Assembly (NCBI GenBank): GCA_947625205.1
Contig: CANQNN010000020.1
Coordinates: 1-47,583, forward strand
Direction: 5' to 3'
Source of the DNA: an uncultured Lachnospiraceae bacterium
Lineage (GTDB): Bacteria > Bacillota > Clostridia > Lachnospirales > Lachnospiraceae
Length of the DNA stretch: 47,583 nucleotides
This document shows positions 1 through 8,002 of this stretch, piece after piece. The notes under the pieces are model-generated. The model made no database searches. It worked only from the letters and a program-made list of their open reading frames with translations, and was not told the origin of the DNA. A program made the translations under genes and the position numbers. Position 1 is the stretch's first letter. Each line of letters starts with the position of its first letter.

Positions 1-95
1 TATCTGAAATGCATTTCTGCAGTTCATTCTAAAAATATTTCATTTTAGACTTGACTTTTAATAGTTAGTCTTTCTTTAATTGTATATTTGTCCTC

Positions 96-218
96 CGCAT
101 AAGCAGTCTCGGGATACTCCGTATCCCTCGTTCGCGTTGCTCGCCGTAAAACCTGCTCCTTCGCTCACTCGTGTTTCCACGGTGTGCTTCTCGCAGGTTT
201 TCCGTCTCTGCTTATGCG
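96..218. repeat. Nested palindromic element of about 123 bp
   Basis: The outer arms are perfect 11-bp inverted repeats, CGCATAAGCAG at 96-106 and CTGCTTATGCG at 208-218. Inside lie a GGGATAC/GTATCCC hairpin (111-117 with 121-127) and a second nested pair AAAACCTGC (148-156) and GCAGGTTTT (193-201). The whole would fold as a branched cruciform in DNA or RNA. It sits immediately after the T-box terminator U-run and before wherever the regulated gene starts, so it looks inserted into a 5' leader. Read on the minus strand it carries phrases of the form CGAGTGAGCGAAGGAGC and CGAGCAACGCGAACGAGG that resemble one another. No coding function is credible. It may be a REP/MITE-like dispersed repeat, but copy number cannot be judged here. 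Confidence 0.6.
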
Positions 219-220
219 CG

Positions 221-252
221 CAAAAAAGCCCCGTCCGACATAGGACGAGGCT
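221..252 (-). terminator. T-box intrinsic terminator
   Basis: The minus-strand arms AGCCTCGTCC and GGACGGGGCT pair with one mismatch around a TATGTC loop and are followed by six U residues (the A-run at 222-227). This is the terminator alternative to the antiterminator that contains the T-box sequence. Confidence 0.85.
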
Positions 253-550
253 GTAGTCTCGTGGTACCACCTAATTTCGCAGGCAACTCGCGCTGTCTGC
301 CTCCATGAGTACATTCTGTCATATCACATGCCGCTGTCATCAGAATCCGATGCAACGCTCTGATATTTGTTCATACTCTCCTGCTGTAACGCGCATTCCG
401 CGTCGCGGCCTACTGGGGAATCCGTTCTGCCGCGCGGCTCCAAGATGTATTCGCAAAAGACTTCCCGCGCGCCTCTCATCAGCCGGCTGCTTTCTGTGCG
501 TTCCGTGATCTGCTACTTGTTCTTATCATAGCCTGTTATGATTTTAACTG
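221..550 (-). promoter_or_regulatory. T-box leader, proposed tyrosine (UAC) specifier
   Basis: Read on the minus strand, the conserved T-box sequence TAGGTGGTACCACG lies at 260-273 and is followed by a terminator hairpin. An AAGTAGC (AGUA-type) motif opens Stem I near 515. The stem above the specifier loop can be drawn as CGCA/TGCG, after which the 3' side reads GAA-TAC-ATC-TTGGAGC. By comparison with the usual GAA-codon-A...UUGGAGC layout I read the specifier as UAC (Tyr). AAU, ACA and AUC in neighbouring registers cannot be excluded. A Stem II-like AGTAGGCCGCGACGCGG...GCGTTAC pairing follows. T-boxes bind uncharged tRNA and antiterminate. The controlled gene is not in the window; a tyrosyl-tRNA synthetase is the obvious candidate. 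Confidence 0.85.
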
Positions 551-556
551 TATTCT

Positions 557-585
557 AATGTAGCGGAATCTTTACGTTTTGTCAA
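557..585 (-). promoter_or_regulatory. Sigma-A type promoter of the T-box leader
   Basis: TTGACA (580-585), a 17-bp spacer and TACATT (557-562) on the minus strand place the transcript start near 550, just ahead of the T-box Stem I. The promoter lies directly after the stop codon of the Rpn gene. Confidence 0.8.
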
Positions 586-609
586 TAGTTAATTCCTATC
601 ATCTTACCA

Positions 610-1704
610 TCACATATTCTGTTCAAATTCCGCAAGACTGCCAGCTCTGGCGGCCAGCTTATGCCAACGTCTTAAAGTGGCCGGGTCTTTCTGATGCCAG
701 ATCAGATCCGACACCCGCTTCGGAACCTGCCCGAAATCCTCAAGGAGCTCGAGAATTGCCTTCATCATACCCTGTTCCACACCCTGCTTGATACCTTGCC
801 GGATGCCTCGCTCTATTCCCTGTTCTATTCCTCTCTCCATGCCGTCTCTCCGGCCCATCTCAATCAATCCCTCCGCCGCGTTGCTCATATCAACCTTACC
901 GTCCTCTCTGTATTCTTTTACCTTCATCAATTCGCTCGCCCCGATATATTCCGCGATCACATCATAGGTATCCGGCTCCATCGCCCGGTACGCCGGGTCA
1001 CTTGACACCAGCCGGTACAGCTTCTCCGGCTCCCCGGCATACCTGAGGCAGTCGAATACCTGCTTTATATCTGTTTTAAACACTTCCGTGTTCTCAAACT
1101 TCCGCACTTCACACAAATAAACCTTATAATCATTCACTGCCTGCTGCAACTCGAGCGGGATGTCCTCCAGCGCCAGCAGCTCCCACAGCGATGTCGCCCC
1201 GTCCCATTGCTCCCCGTAATAAAGCACGATCGTGACACAGGGATGCAGCCTGCTCTCTTTCGTGAACCCCGACAGGAACTCGGCTTTCGTCACATCTTTC
1301 CTGTTTCTGACTTTCCTCCCCGTCTGCGCCGCCTGTCTCTCATATTCCGCTGCGTCATAGGACATGCGACGCAGGGGCATCAGATAGTCTGTCTCCTCCT
1401 GGTTCTCTATCCCGATCACGACAAAATTTACCCCAAAGGCGGCCCGGCGTACCAGATCGCGGTGCCGGTCTTTCAAGCTGTCATTTTTACTTTGGCTGCG
1501 ATTTTCGTTTCTATCGGCCCGACTACCACCGGTCCCGACTCCATCATACCTGGCGATGCCGAACTGCCCCGACTGGGTGTCCATATCTGTCAGATCTGAT
1601 GCCGCAAGCACTTGTCTGCCTGCGCACACCACGCCGTTGACCAGATCGGCGAAGCGCGCCGAATCATACAGATAGCCCTTCTTCTGCAGGTCTTTTCTTC
1701 CCAT
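610..1704 (-). CDS. Rpn family recombination-promoting nuclease / putative transposase
   Basis: This 364-residue protein has the layout of the Rpn/PD-(D/E)XK 'transposase' family. Its N-terminal nuclease core includes an SDLTDMDT segment and a FVVIGIENQEE strand, the likely E-x-Q/K catalytic element. A middle section is rich in YxLxEVRKFEN-type text. Near the C-terminus is a low-complexity run of five-residue repeats (GIEQG, GIERG, GIRQG, GIKQG, GVEQG), typical of the family. Such proteins promote RecA-independent recombination in E. coli (RpnA); the role here is unknown. The ATG at 1704 is chosen over one 21 codons upstream because GGGAGG sits 7 nt before it. Members are usually multi-copy and mobile-like in Lachnospiraceae, but no terminal repeats were seen. 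Confidence 0.8.
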   Translation of the reverse strand: MGRKDLQKKGYLYDSARFADLVNGVVCAGRQVLAASDLTDMDTQSGQFGIARYDGVGTGGSRADRNENRSQSKNDSLKDRHRDLVRRAAFGVNFVVIGIENQEETDYLMPLRRMSYDAAEYERQAAQTGRKVRNRKDVTKAEFLSGFTKESRLHPCVTIVLYYGEQWDGATSLWELLALEDIPLELQQAVNDYKVYLCEVRKFENTEVFKTDIKQVFDCLRYAGEPEKLYRLVSSDPAYRAMEPDTYDVIAEYIGASELMKVKEYREDGKVDMSNAAEGLIEMGRRDGMERGIEQGIERGIRQGIKQGVEQGMMKAILELLEDFGQVPKRVSDLIWHQKDPATLRRWHKLAARAGSLAEFEQNM

Positions 1705-1905
1705 TCTTTTTCCTCCCTTATGAATTTGTGTGTACATATAAGGGATTCTCATAGAACAGAAATGCAAAGACTTGCGGTCAGAACTGTCAGACTTCCCAGA
1801 TATGTGTTTGTGTCAATTCGGAACCACATCTATGAAGCACTGCATTTTCCTATACGCCACAGGCTGCTCCACAAACGTAAATTTCAAACTGCTTTTGATG
1901 AATTA

Positions 1906-1934
1906 ATGATAGCACAATCGAACCATAATTGCAA
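1906..1934 (-). promoter_or_regulatory. Probable promoter of the Rpn gene
   Basis: TTGCAA (1929-1934), 17 bp, TATCAT (1906-1911) on the minus strand. It would give a 5' leader of about 195 nt for the Rpn gene. The 1705-1996 gap holds this promoter and no credible gene; no terminator for the upstream kinase gene was seen. Confidence 0.55.
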
Positions 1935-1996
1935 TAGGAAATGTACGCAATATGATTCTTTCATTTTCAGTATTCTTCACTGCCGAATAATTTTTC

Positions 1997-4774
1997 TCAC
2001 ACCTTCTCCATCATCTCATTCACGATCGCCTTCACCTGGTGGAAGTCGAACATATCGTACGCCTCCTTCAGCTTCCGCATGGAGGCGTTCATCTGCGGGC
2101 CAAAATTTCTGGAAGCCAGTTCCGGCACAAGTTCGTCAGTCACCTTCATGTTCATCTTATCCAGCTCGGTCTTGAGATTCTGCAACGTCTCTGCAGTCAG
2201 CGTCTCGATCTCCTTATCTGCCAGATCGTCCTGTACTTCTTCCTCACTGAACTTGCCGTTTTCCTTCAGATATTTCTTGACTTCTTCCAGGATCTCCTTA
2301 AACTTCTCCAGATAACCGTCGAATTTCTGCCTGATGGCGTCCGTATCCCCGGCCTTCCCGTCAAATTCCAGTTCTTTGAAGAGCGCCGACACCTCCATAG
2401 CGCCGATGCTCGCGCTGGAGCTCTTGATGCCGTGCACATCGGTTGTAAACAGCTGTATGTCTCCCGCCTCCAAAAGCTTCGGAAGCAGATCGATGTATTT
2501 TATTCCCTCCGCATAATATGTGTTCAGAATAGCCGCATAAGCCTCCTGATTGAAGCCGATATTTAACAGTCCCTTATCCGTGTTCAGCCCACTCTGCGGC
2601 ACATCCTTACGCTCCGCCGCCGAATTCTGGTCTGCTTTTTTGGCATCCCCATCCGGGACTTTTACGTGCTCGATCAGCTCCTCCGGCAGAAATTCAAGAA
2701 GACACTTTTCCAGATACCGCCTCTTGATCGGTTTCGCCAGATATTCCTGGAATCCCAGCTGCAGCATCTCTTCCCGGACGCTGGCGCCGTTCTGGGCGGT
2801 CAGGGCGACAAACGGAACTTCCTTATAGTAATTATCTTCTTTGTTACGGATGGTTTTAAGCACATCGCTGCCGCTCATATCCGGCATGACCATATCCATC
2901 AGTATCAGATCATATTTTTCACTTTCAATCTTCTTGATGCCGTCTTCCCCACGGGTAGCCACTGCAATATCGATCCCGTATTTACCGAATATCCCCGCCG
3001 CAACTTTCAGGTTGACCGCATTGTCATCCACCACCAGCACCTTTGCTTTTCTGGCGGTAAACGTCTCCTCCGCACTGTTCTTTTTATAATCCTCCTTATT
3101 CCACATATGGTTCAGCACACGGTACACGGAGATGGACGAAAGCGGCTTGCGGATGAGACGGCACTTGCCGAAATCTCCGTATACGGCATCAAAATCTCCA
3201 AGAACATAGGTATAGTCCTGGCACTGGTACAGAGAAATGATATTGGACAGATTCTCGTATGCCCTGTCCACGATAAATATAAAATCAAATTTCTTATTCT
3301 GTATTGCCTGGTCAAATCCGTGATAATTATGGCAATATGTCGGTCTGATATGGAACATCTCCACAATATTCTGCCATTTAGACATTCCCAGATCACTATC
3401 ATCGTAAATAAGCACGGCAGGCTCATAATCGTCCGCCAGCTGCATAAGCGGCCCGGCATCCGCGATCTTCTGCCGGAATGTAAAGGACGTGGACATCCCG
3501 ACGTCGGAAATGCTCTCCACGCTGATATCTCCCTGCATCATAGCAAGCAGCCCCTTACAGATCGTGAATTTAAGTCCGACTCCCTTAAGATTACTGGATT
3601 GTCTGGAATCATATGTATCATACATGCCAAACAGCGACTGGATGTCGATCCCGGACATGCCCTTGCCCGTATCCGCAACACGGCAAGAGAAGACAGCCTC
3701 TCCCCGATCCTCATCCCGTTCGCAGTGGATATCCAGCAATATTCTCCCGCTCAGCGTAAAATCTATGGATATAAAAAGCAGATACAAAAAAATCTGTCTG
3801 ACCGTAACAATGTCGCCCACAAGCAGCCTGGGAATATCGCCGTCCACCGTCAGATTGAAGGTCAGTTTCTTCTTCTGTATCTCTTCCGAGACCGTGCGCA
3901 CAAGCTGCTGCACCAGATCATCAAGACTGTACGTATCTTCTATCAGATGCATATTGCCGGCATCGATCCGTGCATAGGTTAACACATCGTCTATAACCGT
4001 CAGCAAATCATACGCCGAGCTTCTCACCGTGTTGATCTCACTCTTTATCTCTCCGTCATACTCTCCCTTCAGCATGATCTCCGAGAAATTGATAATGGAA
4101 TTCATCGGTGTCCTGATCTCATCAGACATATTCGCCAGAAACTCTCTCTTGGCGTTGCCCGCGCGTTCGATCATACGGCTGCTGCGCCCGATCTTTTCCC
4201 GCTGATACCGGTAATATCTGTTCTGTGCGATCACAAGCGTCCCGATCATAAACGCGATTCCCATGAAACACACCACAAAACTGTCATAGCGAAATATGTC
4301 CGCCGCACGAAGCAGAGTACCGTTCTCCGGAAAAAGAATATTGCCGTACAGATAAATACATTCACAGACAAACAGGCCCAGCGCAAGAAACAACGGCACA
4401 CCCTTGAAAACACAGAAAGCGATCAGCATACTTGCCGCAAACCACATGGTAGCGACGCTGTATACGGAATGCCCCGGACTTAAGATCATCGGGACGGCTA
4501 TCACGTTAAGGATGATAAGAGACGCCAGCGCCGCAAGGCCGGTTCTGGTAAAGAAAAGCTCCACGAGCAGCACAAGGCCGCACCCCGCCATGATAATGAG
4601 CAACGGCGCGACCAGATCCGTCTCATACCCCGAGAAAAGGGTGAGCAGAAAAATAATCAGATTTTCCGTTATGATCGACGCCAGCAGAATGACCAGATTA
4701 AATTCTGTCAGTTCCATGTCGCCCGCTCTTTGATTGATGATCTGTTTTAATCTATCTTTCCGCAACATAGACAA
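1997..4774 (-). CDS. Degenerate hybrid histidine kinase with REC and Hpt domains (phosphoacceptor His replaced by Asp)
   Basis: This 925-residue protein has about six N-terminal membrane segments (residues 20-190), then a HisKA-like helix, a HATPase-like domain, a pseudo-receiver (about 455-560), a full receiver with Asp627 in LILMDMVMP, and an Hpt domain with His781 in DVHGIKSSS. In the H-box the text is ANMSDEIRTP: the phosphorylated His is Asp218 (GAT at 4121-4123). The N-box reads LYLLFISIDFT, without the Mg-ATP-binding Asn, although DTGKG and GVGLKFT remain. Autophosphorylation is therefore unlikely; the REC-Hpt relay may accept phosphate from another kinase. A TTG start at 4774 has GGAGG 6 nt upstream; an ATG at 4768 is the alternative. 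It overlaps the preceding kinase gene by 23 bp, so it is co-transcribed. Confidence 0.9.
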   Translation of the reverse strand: MSMLRKDRLKQIINQRAGDMELTEFNLVILLASIITENLIIFLLTLFSGYETDLVAPLLIIMAGCGLVLLVELFFTRTGLAALASLIILNVIAVPMILSPGHSVYSVATMWFAASMLIAFCVFKGVPLFLALGLFVCECIYLYGNILFPENGTLLRAADIFRYDSFVVCFMGIAFMIGTLVIAQNRYYRYQREKIGRSSRMIERAGNAKREFLANMSDEIRTPMNSIINFSEIMLKGEYDGEIKSEINTVRSSAYDLLTVIDDVLTYARIDAGNMHLIEDTYSLDDLVQQLVRTVSEEIQKKKLTFNLTVDGDIPRLLVGDIVTVRQIFLYLLFISIDFTLSGRILLDIHCERDEDRGEAVFSCRVADTGKGMSGIDIQSLFGMYDTYDSRQSSNLKGVGLKFTICKGLLAMMQGDISVESISDVGMSTSFTFRQKIADAGPLMQLADDYEPAVLIYDDSDLGMSKWQNIVEMFHIRPTYCHNYHGFDQAIQNKKFDFIFIVDRAYENLSNIISLYQCQDYTYVLGDFDAVYGDFGKCRLIRKPLSSISVYRVLNHMWNKEDYKKNSAEETFTARKAKVLVVDDNAVNLKVAAGIFGKYGIDIAVATRGEDGIKKIESEKYDLILMDMVMPDMSGSDVLKTIRNKEDNYYKEVPFVALTAQNGASVREEMLQLGFQEYLAKPIKRRYLEKCLLEFLPEELIEHVKVPDGDAKKADQNSAAERKDVPQSGLNTDKGLLNIGFNQEAYAAILNTYYAEGIKYIDLLPKLLEAGDIQLFTTDVHGIKSSSASIGAMEVSALFKELEFDGKAGDTDAIRQKFDGYLEKFKEILEEVKKYLKENGKFSEEEVQDDLADKEIETLTAETLQNLKTELDKMNMKVTDELVPELASRNFGPQMNASMRKLKEAYDMFDFHQVKAIVNEMMEKV

Positions 4775-6851
4775 CTTTATCCTCCGGCAGACAGTCTTTC
4801 AGCACTTTCTCCAATTTCTCCCGCTCTATCGGTTTCGATATATATTCGTCAAACCCGGCGTCCATGAACATCTCACGCGCACCGCTGACCGCATTGGCCG
4901 TAAGCGCCACCACCGGGACCGTCTTTAATCCGGGAACATCCATCTCCCTGATGTTCTTAAGCGTGTCGATCCCGTCCATTTCCGGCATCATATAGTCAAG
5001 CAGGATCAGATCAACGGATTTATTGCGTTTCAGCATGCCAAGACACTCTTTGCCGCTGGCCGCCACAGTAACCTTCGCCTCATATCTGCCCAATATGCTG
5101 GTAGCGACCTCCAGATTCACGACATTGTCATCCACGACCATAATATCCGCCTCGGGACAGACAAACCCACCGTTATAACTGATGTAGCGGACGGTACTGC
5201 TCTGTCTGCCGTTTAACAGCGCATCCAGATTCAGACAGCTCACCGGCCTGGCGATCGTTGTCCTGACCAGGGCGTCGTCATAAGCCGGCACGCCGCCACC
5301 GATCAGTATCAACGACTGCGGAGGCAACAGTGCATCCAGTCTCTCCTTTAAGCCTGTATAGATGCCGGCAGCGATCATGATATGGCTGTATTCCGGATCG
5401 GTACACTTCTCCAGAAACGTTTCATCGTCAAATACCCTGAGATATTCTATAGACATACTGCGCAGGGCATTTACCAGCGCATCGGATCTTTTATCCGTAT
5501 TCTCATAGCACAGTATCTTGACATTCGCGGGCGGCTGTTCCACCATCATCCTGCCGGGCACAAATCCCTGTACGATCCCGAAGGAATACTGTCTTAGCGC
5601 CGCCTCTTCCTGTACATCCATCTCGCCCTGCATAAGTCTGACAAGACGGTACGGCAGAGGAACGACCTCTTCTTCCGGCTCCGGGACATCCGACTCCTCT
5701 CTTGCCGTCTCATACAGCCGCTGCCTGTAGGAATAGAGGAAACTGCCTCTGGCATTTATCTCCACACGGAGAAGAATATGCGCTTCATCCATGCCCTCTT
5801 TTCGTACCTTTAGATAAACCTCCCCGGTCTCAACGGACTTGATGACTCCTGAGACCATTCCCATCATGAGCTGCCGGACTGCATCTTTGTCTCCGATGAG
5901 CTGCTCCGGAATATCCGGCGCGATATCCGCATAGAACCCCACGTCATAATCCGCGAACCGCACCGAGATCATGTTGATCAGTTCATCGCAGATATTCCCG
6001 AAATAATACTGCCCGTTTTCTGCCAGTCTGCTTGCGGCGTTCAATTTAGAGAAATCCATCAGTTCATTGGTGATCGACAGAAGGGCCTTACTGGAATTGG
6101 ATATCTGAAAAGCGCTGTCCTTCAGCTTTTCGTCCGTATCCTGGCCAAGCATCAGCTCCGTCACACCCAGGATGGCGTTGAGCGGCGTCCTGATCTCATG
6201 GGAAACGTTGACGAGAAACATATCCTTGGCATAACTGAGCTGTTCCGCCTGTTTTTCTATACCGGCACTTTTTTGGATCTGCCTGCGCAATATCCGGCTC
6301 CGAAACGACGCCAGTACGCCATATGCCAGACCCATAATGAACATGGCAAAGAACATTCTGAAAAAAATGACGGCGCTGTATCTGTCCCCCGCGGCATCCA
6401 CATGCAAAAGTTCATCCGCCTGCGGGATCATATGCCGGACAGACCAGAAAACCACGGCGAAATAGACCGCACAGAAAAAGACAGCCCTCTTATGATAAAA
6501 AAGAACTGTGACGAAAACAATACCGGTCAGATAATAAAATGGGAAATCGCATATTGCACAGGGAACATTACATGCCATAAACGGAAGCATGATCAGATAG
6601 ACCAACACAAAATAAAACGCCGACATTCCTCTGGCATTTTCTGTTCTGTACTCCCTGTAGATAGACAGCAGAGTGACGCCGATACCCGCAAGCGTCATAA
6701 GGGACACCAGACGCCCCATCTGCAGGAGCAGACTCATGGACAGCGCAAAAACAAACACGCCGAAGCTCAACAGCATGGATACACGAAATAACAGCCTGTC
6801 CGCCGGCAGTTCCAGATCCAGATATTTATCCAATCGCTCCTTTGCAGCCAT
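4752..6851 (-). CDS. Hybrid histidine kinase with intact H-box but degenerate ATPase domain, plus REC
   Basis: This 699-residue membrane protein has about six N-terminal transmembrane helices, a canonical H-box VSHEIRTPLNA with His218, a remnant ATPase domain, a pseudo-receiver and a C-terminal receiver with Asp619 in LILLDYMMP. Where the N-box should be it reads RQLMMGMVSGVIK, without Asn. No D-x-G-x-G or G-x-G-L box can be found; the corresponding stretch contains INARGSFLYS. The protein thus has a phosphorylatable His but probably cannot bind ATP. The downstream kinase shows the reverse loss at the same residue number, so the two are probably a duplicated pair. The start at 6851 follows AAGGAG by 5 nt and lies 18 bp after the HD-GYP stop. 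Confidence 0.9.
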   Translation of the reverse strand: MAAKERLDKYLDLELPADRLLFRVSMLLSFGVFVFALSMSLLLQMGRLVSLMTLAGIGVTLLSIYREYRTENARGMSAFYFVLVYLIMLPFMACNVPCAICDFPFYYLTGIVFVTVLFYHKRAVFFCAVYFAVVFWSVRHMIPQADELLHVDAAGDRYSAVIFFRMFFAMFIMGLAYGVLASFRSRILRRQIQKSAGIEKQAEQLSYAKDMFLVNVSHEIRTPLNAILGVTELMLGQDTDEKLKDSAFQISNSSKALLSITNELMDFSKLNAASRLAENGQYYFGNICDELINMISVRFADYDVGFYADIAPDIPEQLIGDKDAVRQLMMGMVSGVIKSVETGEVYLKVRKEGMDEAHILLRVEINARGSFLYSYRQRLYETAREESDVPEPEEEVVPLPYRLVRLMQGEMDVQEEAALRQYSFGIVQGFVPGRMMVEQPPANVKILCYENTDKRSDALVNALRSMSIEYLRVFDDETFLEKCTDPEYSHIMIAAGIYTGLKERLDALLPPQSLILIGGGVPAYDDALVRTTIARPVSCLNLDALLNGRQSSTVRYISYNGGFVCPEADIMVVDDNVVNLEVATSILGRYEAKVTVAASGKECLGMLKRNKSVDLILLDYMMPEMDGIDTLKNIREMDVPGLKTVPVVALTANAVSGAREMFMDAGFDEYISKPIEREKLEKVLKDCLPEDKVVYVAER

Positions 6852-6869
6852 ACCGTCTCCTTCTGACAT

Positions 6870-7934
6870 TTATCCCGCTACATTCTTGATCTCGCGCTCC
6901 GTTGACAGGAAAATATCTACGACTGCCGGATCAAAGGACGTAAACTTCATAAATTTTATCTTCATAAGCGCTTCCTGGTGGCTCAGGCGCTTGCCATCCA
7001 CCCCGATATTGCGCAGATTGTCATATGTATTCACTACCGCCAGCGCCCTTGCCTCCAGCGGAATATTCTCTCCGGAAAGCCTGTCGGGATAGCCGTTGCC
7101 ATCCCACCGTTCATGATGATTGCGGCACATATTATAGGCATAGCTCATGAAATTATTCTCACCCGCGCTCAACTGCGTAACCTTGGAAAGCATATCCGCG
7201 CCCAGCGTGGTGTGCGTCTTAAGCGCTTCATGTTCAAACTCCCCGGCCTTGCCCGCTCTGTCATTATTGACATACTGATCCGCAATACAGAGTTTGCCGA
7301 TATCATGAATCTGCGATGCGCAGCATATGGTAGTGCCGTCATCTGCGCTCAGCCCGAATTTACCACTCCGCACCATCGCGCTGACCAGAATATCCATATA
7401 CTGTTCCACACGTTTTGCATGATCGCCGTAAAAGCTGTCGCGCTTCGTCATGAGATCCACAAACATGGCGACAATGGAATACTGCAGCTCCAGATTCTTC
7501 TTATTCTTCTCCTGTACCAGATTGTTCAGGGATTTGTTCATATCGTCCAGCTTCCTTCTCTGTGACAAGAGCTGGATCTGGATATCTACCCGCTTCTTTA
7601 ACAGATTGGCCGTATACGGCTTCCTGATATAATCCATAGCGCCCAGATTATAACTCTCCAGCTCCGTGGTGTCGTCATCCTGCGCCGTCAGGAAAATGAT
7701 CGGAATATTTACTAACTTCGGAATATTCTTCATCTCGGATATAACCTGAAACCCGTTCACATTCGGCATATCCACGTCCAGAAGCACCAGATCCGGCAGC
7801 TCCGGCATGTCGTTAAGGCATTCCAGCGCTGATATACCGGATGAAACCGGGATCACCTCATATTCTTCCTCCAGCGTCTTCCTCGCCATGATCAGATTTG
7901 CCATGTTATCATCTACGATCATTACTCTGTACAT
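6870..7934 (-). CDS. Response regulator with HD-GYP domain
   Basis: The protein has 354 residues. The receiver domain (1-120) has the DDN acidic pair and Asp53 in LVLLDVDMP. A coiled linker (about 125-160) leads to an HD-GYP domain, the family that hydrolyses cyclic di-GMP. HDIGK, the later His of KTHTTLGAD, NHHERWDGNGYP and IPLEARALAV are all present. The late metal-ligand Asp of the usual VADxYDAL motif is Asn302 (AAT at 7029-7031), which may weaken metal binding. It is the only clear output protein of the operon, with the CoxE-type VWA gene upstream and the two kinases downstream. The start is uncertain: ATG 7934 puts the phosphoacceptor at the usual position 53; ATG 7946 would add four residues. 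Confidence 0.9.
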   Translation of the reverse strand: MYRVMIVDDNMANLIMARKTLEEEYEVIPVSSGISALECLNDMPELPDLVLLDVDMPNVNGFQVISEMKNIPKLVNIPIIFLTAQDDDTTELESYNLGAMDYIRKPYTANLLKKRVDIQIQLLSQRRKLDDMNKSLNNLVQEKNKKNLELQYSIVAMFVDLMTKRDSFYGDHAKRVEQYMDILVSAMVRSGKFGLSADDGTTICCASQIHDIGKLCIADQYVNNDRAGKAGEFEHEALKTHTTLGADMLSKVTQLSAGENNFMSYAYNMCRNHHERWDGNGYPDRLSGENIPLEARALAVVNTYDNLRNIGVDGKRLSHQEALMKIKFMKFTSFDPAVVDIFLSTEREIKNVAG

Positions 7935-8002
7935 ATGCTCCCCCATATCCTGATATCTGCCATATCATTGCTAACTCTGCTATATCATCGTTACTCCGCT
8001 TT

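Noticed and set aside
76..270. Minus-strand 64-codon frame at the left edge
   Set aside because: It lies across the palindromic element and T-box terminator; the protein has low-complexity, unrecognisable content.
769..845. Tandem repeat that might be an array
   Set aside because: It is the in-frame GIEQG/GIERG repeat of the Rpn protein, not a CRISPR array.
2666..3982. Plus-strand open frame of 438 codons
   Set aside because: It lies antisense to the hybrid kinase, has no ribosome site or recognisable domain, and its composition is that of a complementary frame.
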